Source of the DNA: Bolinopsis microptera
Lineage: Eukaryota; Ctenophora; Tentaculata; Lobata; Bolinopsidae
Reading direction: 5' to 3'
DNA: 27,438 bases
NCBI RefSeq assembly: GCF_026151205.1
Contig: NW_026971860.1
Location: forward strand, 1-27,438
In this document: piece by piece, positions 10,786-18,698 of the stretch
How positions within the stretch are numbered: the first letter of the stretch is position 1
Layout: every line of letters begins with the position of its first letter
The notes under the pieces: generated by a model
The model's database searches: none
Told to the model about the DNA's origin: nothing
What the model saw: only the letters and a program-made list of their open reading frames with translations
Program-made: the position numbers and the translations under genes

Positions 10786-11541
10786 TAGGGTGGGCCAAAA
10801 GTCAGTGGGCATACGTTGGCCTTAATAGCTCCGCTGTGTTTTATATTTTAGAGCTGTTGCTTTGCAGATGGCATACTGTACTTACTGGTTCGAGGATTTC
10901 GTCGTCAAAATTTGAAAATTCGAATATTTTAGACCACGCCCATTCAATATTAAAACACCTATATTGTTTTCTCTGAACATGCTGAACGCCTATTTTTTCA
11001 GAGACGGTAGATTATTAAATGTTGCATATGATCCGAAAACATGAGGCAAAGCGGATTAGAAATGACCAAGTTATCAAGCATTTTCTGTATCTTGTTAACA
11101 ATATTGACTGGGTGATTATGTGACACCGTGACACGACACCTTAATTGGGCACCCTTAACAATTCCCATAATGTTTAACGGGGTGGTTAACGGGGTCACCT
11201 AATCACGTGATTAGGTAAACCAATCTCCTGATCACACGTAATGAATAAACTCGTTATGCTTCATATCTCTGTCATCTAAGAAGTTACAGTTCTAATTTTT
11301 TCAGGACAAACGTAATTCGAATGGCCAAACACAATTCAATAAAATTTAGCTCGATTCGACTATCAAAACTATTATATAAAAACTATATCAAATTAATGCA
11401 AAAATGAACCTTCATTTGAAAAAAAATGAACTCTAATATTTATCGATTTGACAAATTCCTCGAACTAGTGGTGGTAGTAAGTCATACCAGAAAGAATTAT
11501 TTCAATTGGGCACTCAGTGATTGAGCTATTAAGGCCACCCT
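10786..11541. mobile_element. ~756 bp non-autonomous DNA transposon, TA-flanked
   Basis: The left end is TA|TAGGGTGGGCC and the right end, read inverted, is TA|CAGGGTGGCC. Both ends then carry GGCCTTAATAGCTC; on the left it is displaced about 24 bp inward. TA flanks plus AGGGTGG termini suit a Tc1/mariner-type MITE. The inside has no transposase ORF. It contains a 20 bp perfect palindrome (11197-11216). A second, partial copy lies at 12144-12290. Exact ends are uncertain by a few bases because TA runs flank the right side. Confidence 0.6.
11197..11216. repeat. 20 bp perfect palindrome centred on CACGTG
   Basis: ACCTAATCACGTGATTAGGT is fully self-complementary and centred on an E-box hexamer. 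It lies inside the TA-flanked element, so it may be an element feature rather than a host regulatory site. Confidence 0.85.
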
Positions 11542-11906
11542 GTATATATATAAGGCCACTTTTTGCCACTTAACCGCTTTTCTTGTTTGTCAAATAACTT
11601 TAGTTGTGAACATCGTTAAAGGTTGCAGATTTATCGAGGGTGTTCATATAATCAGGAAGACAATTTTACGTAAGATAATCAGTTAATTGGATAATAAGCA
11701 ATAAGCTAATGAGCAAAAATTTAAAAACTTTTTTATAGGCTCAAAATGATTGGAATAGCTTAAAACACGGAGAAAAAGTAGTTTTTAGTTATCAGGAATT
11801 ACTAAGTCGAAAGGGCTGAAACTGAAAAAACGTTAACCACAGGGTATTAGAGTTTCATAATTAATTTATATTAACTAATAAAGAATGGCTATTCTATAAT
11901 ATACAC
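11542..11906. other. no supported feature
   Basis: AT-rich sequence to the right of the TA-flanked element. No ORF, hairpin or repeat partner was recognised. Confidence 0.4.
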
Positions 11907-12132
11907 CAGATACACCACATTTTACTAGCTCTAATATTGTTCAGATACACCAGACTTTATTAGCTCTACTATTATAATTGTGGAGTTATACCAGACGTAG
12001 ACGTCACTAGTTCTTATATTGTTAATATACACCATACTTCACTAGTATTTATATTGTTACGATACACCAGACTTTAGTAGCTCTAATGTTGTTCAGATAC
12101 ACCAGAATAGCTCTAATATTATAGATATACTA
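11907..12132 (+). repeat. imperfect ~35-43 bp minisatellite
   Basis: The phrase GATACACCAGACTTTAGTAG with CTCTAATATTGTTCA recurs about six times from 11907, with units of roughly 33-43 bp and appreciable divergence. It is an older array than the 290 bp one. No coding capacity. Confidence 0.8.
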
Positions 12133-12143
12133 GGAATAATAGA

Positions 12144-12290
12144 GGGGGCCAAAAGTCCCGTTACACACGTGTTTAATATTTATAACTATTCATTCGAGAA
12201 GTCTGTCGTCAACATTCGAAAATTCGAATATTTCAGACAATATTAAATCCCAATAATGTTTTATAATGATTTATTTTTCAGAAACTCAGC
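12144..12290. mobile_element. partial second copy of the TA-flanked element
   Basis: It shares GGGCCAAAAGT, then the order TCGTCAA...GAAAATTCGAATATTT...AGACA with 10793-10930, with many substitutions. The right end is not visible, so this is truncated or diverged. Confidence 0.6.
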
Positions 12291-12670
12291 AACCGCTGCA
12301 AGAATTGAAATGCCGAAAATCATTTGAAAATTCTCGTCGATTATATGTTGGGCCATGCGTTTGATCATCTATGGAGATTGGAGGTCACTCTGATTTAGTT
12401 ATTGAAAAGGAAATGTAAAACCAAGGTATGTGATATACGTTGCAAGTGACCATGTGGTCAAGTATTCATTTCTAACCTCCGGTTTGTGCTACCAAGCATT
12501 GATTCAGTCGATATTGGTCGCTCTGCATCTTGTTTTAAGTTACTTTTCAAATAGATCCAATGCTGGATTATATTAATGAGCAATTAATATAAAATAAATC
12601 CTTTTGGGTATGCTTAAACAAATCTTTACGTATCATGAATAATCTAATGTGACATAATATATTTCAGGAG

Positions 12671-13288
12671 ACTGAAGAAATCCAAAGATAGAGCCAAAAA
12701 AGACAGTCAGAGGACCAATTTGATTAACCTTAACAAGAAGAAGGCCGAGCTGGATGAACAGATATTGCTCCGTAGCTCGTTTCCTAGACCCTACTTCATA
12801 AAAGTATCCCCATCCTCAACAGATCCTCATCATACAGCAGAACCTCAACCTCCAGCAGAGAAAGACAATTTTAAGTATTCCCGACGAAAATGGTCAATTC
12901 TCAGATTCAAAAATTCTCAACAATAGTCATGATCACCCAGATGTTCTGCCTAGGGTGAATGTTAAGACCACTAAGTATTCCGAAATGTGTTCTATGAATA
13001 AGCTAGATGGTATATTTAAATTGTCTTGGTAAGAACGTGCCAGTAACTGAGCCGCATATTTTAAAGGGATTAGATTTATCTATGTTTTGTCTTAAAGAAC
13101 CATTTACTTCTGAGCTGCCCTGTCAAAATTAAAAGGGCGTATAGGTTGTTTCGGCAAAAGTTTCCTTAAATTATTGATGGACGATGTTAAAGATCGTAAT
13201 TTGGTTATGAATACTTCCGAAGAATTGAGTGATTATGAAATAAAGGATATTGCCCGCTGTAGACAATGTTGGAGGATCCTTTAAATGT
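12671..13288 (+). pseudogene. decayed protein-coding remnant, family unknown
   Basis: After an acceptor-like ATATTTCAG at 12660-12668, a charged open frame runs RLKKSKDRAKKDSQ..., then KKKAELDEQILLRSSFPRPY, stopping at 12926. A second frame overlapping it reads TILSIPDENGQFSDSKILNN, then SHDHPDVLPRVNVKTTKYSE and on to KLDGIFKLSW before a stop at 13033. Further on, about 13123-13284 reads SKLKGRIGCFGKSFLKLLMD, then DVKDRNLVMNTSEELSDYE and IKDIARCRQC. Hydrophilic, protein-like composition in successive frames suggests one frameshifted ORF. The lysine-rich N-terminal part could be a transposon nucleic-acid binding region, but I recognise no family. Confidence 0.4.
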
Positions 13289-13350
13289 AGGTTTTTTTGC
13301 ACATTTTACGGTTTGAAGATGTTTTAACCATGGTAAATTAGGTACACGTA

Positions 13351-13484
13351 CTCAAGTTCGACACGCACTGTAGTTCATCACTTATACTGTAGTTCGACAA
13401 ACCCTAAGATTCGACTCTGTCGAACTCGAACCAAAGTGCTCTATCTGGACTCAAGTTCGACACTCACTTAAGTTCGACAAGAGA
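13351..13484 (+). repeat. clustered AGTTCGACA motifs
   Basis: ACTCAAGTTCGACAC occurs near 13349 and 13450, and shorter GTTCGACA/TGTCGAAC copies in both orientations lie between. It looks like a short duplicated minisatellite or the remains of an inverted-repeat element. Confidence 0.6.
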
Positions 13485-13760
13485 ACTTAGACTGTCGGAC
13501 TAAGGTTTTGAAATCTCCAATATCAAGCAACGATCCGTTATGAGCTTGAAATCTATTCGTTTGTTTGTTCTCCGCTTGTCTCATGCTGTTCAATTATGTT
13601 TGAATGTAATTTCTATAATCCACATCTGTGGACATTAATTAATTGACCTCATACTCAATTGTTAGTTAGCGGAGTTGTAGGCTTAACGGAGAGATAAAAG
13701 AGTAACGTGGTAACTCTTACTTCGTTTTATAGATCTAGACTCTAGAGTATGCTATGTAAA

Positions 13761-13866
13761 TACAAGGGTCGGCCTCGGTTTTACCGAGGAATAGCGATTT
13801 TTCCTCGGCCTTGGTCAGGAGGACAATTCCTCGGTTTGCCTCTGTTTTTTATCAAAGACCCTCGTA
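13761..13866. mobile_element. 106 bp TA-flanked MITE
   Basis: The ends are TACAAGGGTC and GACCCTCGTA, inverted with 9 of 10 matching. Removing TA target bases leaves CAAGGGTC/GACCCTCG termini. The inside holds CCTCGGTTTTACCGAGG, a 7 bp stem, and repeated CCTCGG. TA duplication and size fit a Tc1/mariner-type MITE. Confidence 0.55.
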
Positions 13867-14400
13867 TAAATATCTAACACATACCACACTTTATGTATTG
13901 TCACAAATGACTAGTAGTAGTAAGCGAGTACCGGAGACCAGTCCAGAGATTTGGCTGCTGAACCGGAAACCGTCTGATATCAATCTTTTTTCTTTGAAGC
14001 ACTGATCTATGTTAATTTATATTGCAGATGAATTTTAGTTGTGTTATACATTAATATAAGGATACCAATAATACAATTTTGAGTTATATGAGGTGAGTTT
14101 TGTAAATCGTAAATATCGTGACTAAAATTCTGGCTTTACTGATTGAATTTGGAATATTTTTTCTGATTAAAATGCCGGATTAACTTATTTAATTTGAAAG
14201 ATGCTTTCTCGTCTTATCCAAGTATCGACATTTCAAAAATAATCAATCTACCGAGACTTCAATGTTCATTCTAAAATAAGAATAAGAAGGAGAAAGTGTT
14301 GCTAGTTAGAAAATTGTAAAAAGTAAGGGTTTAGCTTTCCAGTCAACGATCACGTCATCAAAGAATTTAACATGTAACATCAAAATCAAATAGTCTAGAA
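13867..14400. other. no supported feature
   Basis: AT-rich left shoulder of the transposon nest. A 64-codon ORF at 13811-14005 starts inside the small MITE and shows no domain, so it is not taken as a gene. Confidence 0.4.
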
Positions 14401-14530
14401 CCTTCTGAGATGACTCTCCCGTACACGCGGTAACAATTTAGTACTGCGTCTACTGCCCCGCGCACGCGAGTTCTTCTCGTCCAGTTGCACCTGAGATTTC
14501 TCGCGAATCTCGCAATTCGGATGACACCCA

Positions 14531-14569
14531 CTATAGTGATGCGACCGTGGGGGTCACCACGTGATACAA
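14531..14569 (+). mobile_element. element A right half, copy A3
   Basis: CTATAGTGATGCGACCGTGG and GGGTCACCACGTGATACAA match the right half of element A. The left half is replaced by unrelated GC-rich sequence (14440-14520). It abuts B1. Confidence 0.65.
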
Positions 14570-14581
14570 CAACGTATGACA

Positions 14582-14694
14582 TTGACAAATGTTACTCGTC
14601 TAAATTTCTTCGAAGTAGCGCGCCCCGCTTTCTTCTCGAAATGGCACGAGCTACGAAATAGCGCGCGCCGGGCCAGATCATTAACAATGGTCAA
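14582..14694 (+). mobile_element. element B, copy B1, 9 bp target duplication
   Basis: It starts TTGACAAATGTTACTCG and ends ATTAACAATGGTCAA; the termini are imperfect inverted repeats (TTGAC--WTGTTA). CGTATGACA flanks it on both sides (14573-14581 and 14695-14703), a perfect 9 bp target-site duplication. The middle folds through GCGCGC-rich arms. Other copies are at 17569-17660 and 18226-18779 (interrupted), with inverted or partial copies near 15805-15925 and 16540-16604. Non-coding MITE; the superfamily is uncertain, though 8-9 bp duplications would suit hAT- or Mutator-type transposases. Confidence 0.8.
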
Positions 14695-14807
14695 CGTATG
14701 ACAACGTAACATAATGTCTGATGGTTGGCTCTTACTAAATCGTTCGCCCAAAAATTTCACGTGACTTTGTTTTTTTGGTTTTGCAGCCGTAAAAAACGGT
14801 TTTACAT

Positions 14808-14895
14808 AAACCCTAATCCCAACCCTAACCCTAACCATAACCCCGAAGCTATCCATAATCTTAAGCACAACGCTAACCCTAACCCGAACCCTAAA
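14808..14895 (-). repeat. degenerate telomere-like CCCTAA array inside E1
   Basis: Runs of CCCTAA and variants (CCCAAC, CCATAA, CCCGAA) read as TTAGGG on the minus strand. The corresponding TTAGGG array in E2 is at 17263-17370, with the same interrupting phrase TATGGATAGCTTCGGGGT in both. It therefore travels with the element and is not a chromosome end. Confidence 0.85.
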
Positions 14896-15041
14896 TAATC
14901 GAATTCACGTTTTACTAGCCTGTCACGTGACCAAAACGGTTTTTTGCCCATAACTCTCCATAGAAGCATTTTAACTCTACGTCATGGGGGTGATTCGGAA
15001 TCAGCGTCCAAAAATACACCGATCTAGATCACTTACATGCC

Positions 15042-15425
15042 TTGGAGGACTTCGCCGCTTCGACGCGCCGCAGTGGCGTAACGAAGGGCCCTGCTGACCC
15101 CGCTGTGCAGGGGGGCGCCGTCTTAGGGGGCGCCAAATCGTCGTTTGAATGTGGGACAATTTCGAAAACTTAACTAAAGTACTAGCAAAACTGCGCGTTT
15201 TGCTCTAGATACACACTTTTTTAGAGATTTTACCGGCGTATCCTCTTAAATCGCCTAATTTGTTCAATTTTAGGGAGGGGCACCAAAAGGAGGGGGGCGC
15301 CAACAGGGGGGCGCCTTTTTGGCAGGGGGGCGCCAACAGGCAACGTTACGCCACTGCCGCGCCGCACGAACTAGCATTCTTGCTTCGCAGAGCGACGATC
15401 TCGATGGGTTGACATCGTCAACCAA
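15042..15425 (+). mobile_element. element D, copy D1, interrupted by a hAT element
   Basis: The ends TTGGAGGAC and GTCAACCAA match D2 (18387-18477). Excluding the inserted hAT element and its duplicated 8 bases, D1 is 90 bp against 91 bp for D2. The flanks TTACATGCC and TTTCATGGC agree at 7 of 9 bases, a decayed 9 bp duplication. E2 shows a related unoccupied site. Confidence 0.8.
15071..15356. mobile_element. 286 bp non-autonomous hAT-type element
   Basis: The perfect 13 bp inverted termini CAGTGGCGTAACG and CGTTACGCCACTG follow the hAT end pattern CAGNG. The flanks ACGCGCCG (15063-15070) and CCGCGCCG (15357-15364) are an 8 bp duplication with one mismatch, the hAT hallmark. Comparison with uninterrupted D2 gives the empty site GACGCGCCGCGCGAAC. 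Internally GGGGGGCGCC is repeated at both sides, as expected for subterminal transposase binding sites. There is no ORF for a transposase, so it would need one supplied in trans. Confidence 0.88.
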
Positions 15426-15498
15426 TTTCATGGCTAAAGGGCCTTTTCACAAGAATTTTCTTAAAATTTGGACGAGCGTCGAGCGATTTAGTAGGAGC

Positions 15499-15561
15499 TT
15501 GTCATACGTTGTATGACCCGCCGCGCACGAGTGCGCGGTTCCCACTGTATCGTAGAAACTC
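15499..15561 (+). mobile_element. truncated element A, copy A4
   Basis: It has the left end TTGTCATACGTTGTATGACC, the CCGCGCAC/GTGCGCGG hairpin, and stops after CTGTATCGTAGAAACTC. The flanks GTAGGAGC and CTAGGAGC (7 of 8 identical) interrupt the right end of E1, so it inserted there and later lost its right half. Confidence 0.7.
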
Positions 15562-15804
15562 TAGGAGCGCTGATGGTTGGATATGCTTTAAATTTTCGGA
15601 CACTTTCCTTGTAAGTCTATGAGTAAGCTTACCAATTTTTGTTGCAATCGGAGGTCGGGAAGAGTACTCAATATCTATCTGTTTGAAGAAAATTGTGCTG
15701 GCCGAAATTAGCGCTAAAAAACCATCCTACAGTCGGAACGCGCAGCTCACTGTCGATGGCGCACTACCTACTTTAAGATTTTACATAGCCATGAGTCATT
15801 ATTT

Positions 15805-15925
15805 TACCATCGTTAATGGTCTGGCCCGGCGCGTGCTACTTTGTAGCACTTACCATAGGCCGGGCCATTTCGAGAAGAAAGCGGCGCGTGCTACTTTGAA
15901 GAAATTTAGACGAATAACATCCGTC
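15805..15925 (-). mobile_element. element B-related segment inside F
   Basis: The minus strand shows the element B order: GACGGATGTTATTCGTCTAA, CTTCAAAGTAGC, a GCGC-rich centre and GGCCAGACCATTAACGATGG. No clear duplication is seen. It may be an internal part of F or an old insertion. Confidence 0.55.
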
Positions 15926-16020
15926 AAGTCAAAATTCTTAGCTTCAGAGTTGCTCTAACCAAAGCCCTTTCGCTTGCAGTGTCCGAACAATTTCAAGCAT
16001 ATCCAACCATCAGACATTAT

Positions 16021-16424
16021 CAATTATGTTACGGCTAAAAGCAGCGTATTTTGCCCCATTTTGATCACTTTATCAACTCCGATATCCACCAAATTTTTCG
16101 GACAGTTGTGAAATTGCTCTATTGGAAGGTCGTCGCCAATTTTCAGAATTACCCCATTCAAGGAACCGAAGATATATCCGAATAATACGACAAAAATCAA
16201 CGAATTTCATGGTCAAATTACGCAACTTTTACAGCTATTTTTGCTCCAAAAAGGTATAACAAATTTGGTATTGTGAAAATTATCACAGTCTCTAGAAAAC
16301 AGTGGTACAAAAATTTTTAAAATCTGAGCAAGTTAATGGGTGATATTCGTAAAATATTTGTTTCAAGACCTAGACCTTATAGTAGACCGTCGACGAGTCC
16401 AACTCGGTGCGCGTCTTGGTAGGT
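16021..16424. other. unique sequence within the nest, no feature
   Basis: The sequence is not repeated elsewhere in the window and has no significant ORF. It may be the original host sequence between two transposon stacks. Confidence 0.4.
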
Positions 16425-16604
16425 TGATTCACGTTGTCAATCCTTCGCATCTCGCCGATCTGCATACGTTGGTTGCGAGAAGCATTATTTGATGCGCGCG
16501 CGACCCAGTAGTGCATCGCGCTACAACTTGGTAGTTTATAATAACCTACTAGCGCTACTTCGAAGAAAGTTAGACGAGTAACATCCCGCGTCAAGGGTTA
16601 GGAT
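16425..16604. repeat. module C copy 2 plus inverted partial element B
   Basis: 16427-16525 matches module C at 2970-3076. Next to it, 16540-16604 reads on the minus strand as the left end of element B (TTGACGCGGGATGTTACTCG, TCTAACTTTCTTCGAAGTAG). The junction has no visible duplication. Confidence 0.65.
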
Positions 16605-16698
16605 TAAAGTTAGGTTTAGGTTTACTAGGTTTAGGTTTAGGTTTAGGTTTAGGTTTAGGTTTAGGTTTAGGTTTAGGTTTAGGATTAGGTTTAGGTTA
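16605..16698 (+). repeat. TTTAGG hexamer array
   Basis: About 13 near-perfect TTTAGG units with a few variants (TTAGGATT, TTTACTAGG) follow GGGTTAGGATTAAAG. It resembles telomeric sequence, but the unit is TTTAGG rather than TTAGGG. It is embedded between transposon remnants, so it is interstitial. Confidence 0.9.
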
Positions 16699-16702
16699 AT
16701 GC

Positions 16703-16896
16703 TTGTCATACGTTGTATTCACCAAACCATGTGCTTTCGCGCCACTTCGGGCGCGCTTGTTTCACGTGAGGCGGGCGCGCGCTACTGCAAGCGCAAGGGC
16801 TCTGGATAGAGCAATACGTTGTATGACCCGCCGCGTCAGGACGATACAGTGAAACGACCGTGGGTGTCACACCGTGAGTGTCACAACGTGATACAA
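16703..16896 (+). mobile_element. element A, copy A5, with an internal insertion
   Basis: It begins TTGTCATACG and ends GTGATACAA. A perfect 8 bp duplication GTTAATGC flanks it (16695-16702, 16897-16904). Inside, about 92 bases of GCGC-rich sequence (about 16719-16810) are bracketed by ATACGTTGTAT on both sides, which looks like another insertion with its own 9-11 bp duplication. The inserted segment is otherwise unidentified. Confidence 0.75.
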
Positions 16897-16934
16897 GTTA
16901 ATGCTAGGTCATAGGTTTCGCTCCTACTAAATCG

Positions 16935-17036
16935 TTGTCATACGTTGTATGACCCGCCGCGCACGAAGTGCGCGGCTCCCCCTGTATCGTCGAAGAACTA
17001 TAGTGAAACGACCGTGGGGGTCACCACGTGATACAA
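16935..17036 (+). mobile_element. element A, reference copy A6, 8 bp target duplication
   Basis: A 102 bp MITE. Its termini TTGTCATACGTTG and (inverted) TTGTATCACGTGG match as TTGTNNNACGTKG. CTAAATCG flanks both sides (16927-16934, 17037-17044), and removing the element restores the left end of E2. Internal hairpin CCGCGCAC-GAA-GTGCGCGG. The 8 bp duplication suits hAT, although the ends lack CAGNG. Confidence 0.88.
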
Positions 17037-17262
17037 CTAAATCGCTCGCCCAAATTTTAAGAAAATTCTTGCAAAAAGGCCCTTTGAGTATGATTACTAC
17101 TATGAAATTGATCTAAATCGGTGTATTTTTGGACGCTGATTCCGAATCATCCCCGGCCTATGGCGTAGGGTTAAAATGCTACCCTGGAGAGTTATGGGCA
17201 AAAAACCGTTTTGGTCACCTGACAGGCTAGTAAAACATAAACAATAAATTCGATTGTTTAGG

Positions 17263-17370
17263 GCTCGGGTTAGAGTTAGGGTTGCGGTAACTGTAAGGGT
17301 TATGGATAGCTTCGGGGTCATGGTTAGGGTTAGGGTTGTGATTAGGGTTTATTATAGTATTAGGGTTTAT
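17263..17370 (+). repeat. degenerate TTAGGG array inside E2
   Basis: Variants of GGGTTA repeat through the core of E2: GGGTTAGAGTTAGGGTTG, then GGTTAGGGTTAGGGTTG. It is the inverted counterpart of the E1 array at 14808-14895. Confidence 0.88.
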
Positions 17371-17568
17371 TATAGAGCATTTTTATCCTACGTCATGGGG
17401 GTTGATTTCCAAAAATACACCGATTTAGATCAATTTCATACCCAAAGGGCCTTTTCCATTTTCTCAAGAATCTTCTTAAAATTTGGGCGAGCGATTTAGT
17501 AGGAGCGATCGACATGGACTTGTTATTATATTAATATAGTCGAACCCACGCAATGCCACATGCGTCAC

Positions 17569-17660
17569 TTGACGGATGTTACTCGTCTAAATTTCTTCGA
17601 AGTAGCGCGCGCCGCTTTCTTCTCGAAATAGCGCCGGGCCAGACCCTTAACAATGGTAAA
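17569..17660 (+). mobile_element. element B, copy B3, 9 bp target duplication
   Basis: A 92 bp copy from TTGACGGATGTTACTCG to CCTTAACAATGGTAAA. ATGCGTCAC flanks both sides (17560-17568, 17661-17669), perfect over 9 bp. The GC-rich middle of B1 is partly deleted. Confidence 0.85.
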
Positions 17661-17676
17661 ATGCGTCACGTACGCA

Positions 17677-18077
17677 AAGAAAGAAAGAAAGAAACAGCAC
17701 AGACCTTCACAACATGCTCACAAATAGTCAATTCAGTAAATTATTTTATGAGGATTACATTTTTGAGACCAGAAATTTTGTTTATAATATATTTCGTGAA
17801 AGATTTCCTAAACACTAAAAGTAAGCTACGATTTAGTAATAGTATTAGTATCCATATTCCGTGCACACTTTGAAACCATTTATTTATCTACGATATTATG
17901 TTTTTTTGTTTGGTTGAATAACTTTCATTTAACTGATTGGGATCTGACACATGTAATTTTGTAATGATCTTTCTGCTTTCTAATTTCTAATTTTCTAATT
18001 TTCTAATTTTCTAATTTTCTAATTTCTAATTTTTACGCGTGCAATCAGTGTACGTACTTTTGATCGACAATGTCAAC
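17677..18077. other. AT-rich spacer with TTTTCTAA microsatellite
   Basis: A GAAAGAAAGAAA run lies at 17677-17692, and an imperfect (TTTTCTAA)n run at about 17982-18034. The 106-codon ORF spanning 17553-17873 begins inside element B and has no domain, so it is not a gene. Confidence 0.6.
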
Positions 18078-18268
18078 GATCTTAAAGGAATGTTTTTTGC
18101 AACCTTCGTTAGATCGACGAAACGCACCGTACCACCATGGCCTTGCCAAACTGCGAAGTTTGGCAAAGCCATGGTGGTACGGTGCATTTCGCCGATCTAA
18201 CAAAGGTTGCAAAAAGCATTCCTTTTTGACGGATGTTTGATGTTACTCGTCTAAATTTCTTCGAAGTA

Positions 18269-18698
18269 CCCAGCAAACCCTACCAGCTGGGGTATATCTC
18301 CAAAAGTAAAATAGATAGAACCTTCCGGTTTTCAACAAAATTTCCGTCTCGTGAATTTACAGTTGGCTCCCCAGGAGCCAAATTTGTTGGAGGACTTCGC
18401 CGCTTCGACGCGCCGCGCGAACTAGCAATAGCATTCTTGCTTCGCAACGATCTCGATGGGTTGACATCGTCAACCAACCAAATTTGGGACAACGTAGATT
18501 CTGAATTAAACCGAAAAGTTTGATTTTGGGCTAAATAAAAGATCACAGTTTTTAAACTTTGCAAAGAAATGTCGTTGTCATGACTACTAGGCTCAATGCA
18601 GCGTGCGAAAGGTAAACTTGACGTGACACGCGACTACAAACGTGCTGTTGAAAATCTATCATCTCTAGCAAGCCCAGCAGGCGGTAAAGTTTTCTGGG
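18269..18698. mobile_element. 430 bp TA-flanked element G
   Basis: The termini CCCAGCAAACCCTACCAGC and (inverted) CCCAGAAAACTTTACCGCC are similar over about 25 bp and are followed by CTGGG. The flanks are TA at 18267-18268 and 18699-18700, and the uninterrupted target GAAGTAGCGCGCG is seen in other B copies. TA duplication fits Tc1/mariner-type transposition. D2 is inserted inside. Overlapping ORFs on both strands are not conserved protein. Confidence 0.8.
18387..18477 (+). mobile_element. element D, copy D2, 9 bp target duplication
   Basis: A 91 bp copy from TTGGAGGAC to GTCAACCAA, termini TTGGNNGAC inverted. Perfect duplication CCAAATTTG at 18378-18386 and 18478-18486. It is the innermost layer of this stack and matches D1 without the hAT insertion. 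Confidence 0.87.

Larger units (their letters stand above)
14729..15569 (-). mobile_element. element E, copy E1, carrying telomere-like repeats
   Basis: It runs from CTCTTACTAAATCG to TAGGAGCG, in the opposite orientation to E2 (16918-17508). CTGATGGTTGG flanks it on both sides (14718-14728 and 15570-15580), an up to 11 bp duplication within element F. A degenerate CCCTAA array lies at 14808-14895. The right arm, with AAAAATACACCGATCTAGAT, matches E2 but is interrupted by D1 (15042-15425), and its extreme right end by A4 (15499-15561). Long inverted repeats and a 9-11 bp duplication would suit a Mutator-like non-autonomous element; no transposase is present. Confidence 0.7.
14711..16020. mobile_element. 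element F, split by element E
   Basis: The right end, read inverted, is ATAATGTCTGATGGTTGG followed by ATATGCTT and TCGGACACT. The left end shows the first 18 bases at 14711-14728, then resumes at 15570 with CTGATGGTTGGATATGC, because element E sits between. The inverted repeats match for more than 40 bp. The core (15620-15960) has an inverted element B copy (15805-15925) and no intact ORF. I found no convincing target-site duplication for F. Confidence 0.7.
16918..17508 (+). mobile_element. element E, copy E2, with long inverted repeats
   Basis: The ends CGCTCCTACTAAATCG and CGATTTAGTAGGAGCG are inverted. Matching continues inward through CGCCCAAATTTTAAGAA, GGCCCTTT, ATCTAAATCGGTGTATTTTT to the CCTACGTCATGG region, giving arms of roughly 150 bp. 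Between them lies a degenerate TTAGGG array (17263-17370). Element A6 is inserted in the left arm. No transposase ORF is visible; short ORFs here read the telomere-like repeat. Flanking duplication is not recognisable for this copy. Confidence 0.75.

Noticed and set aside
14554-14868. 104-codon minus-strand ORF starting with telomere-like repeat
   Set aside because: It crosses element B, element F and the TTAGGG-type array of E1, so it is composite transposon DNA.
14808-17370. A true telomere or subtelomere
   Set aside because: The TTAGGG-type arrays are degenerate, occur in both orientations and lie inside inverted-repeat elements, with ordinary genes further right.
17254-17499. Arg/Val-rich ORF
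   Set aside because: It is the translation of the TTAGGG array in E2.
18233-18564. Overlapping ORFs on both strands of 94-96 codons
   Set aside because: They span the B/G/D junctions and would require three unrelated transposons to form one gene.
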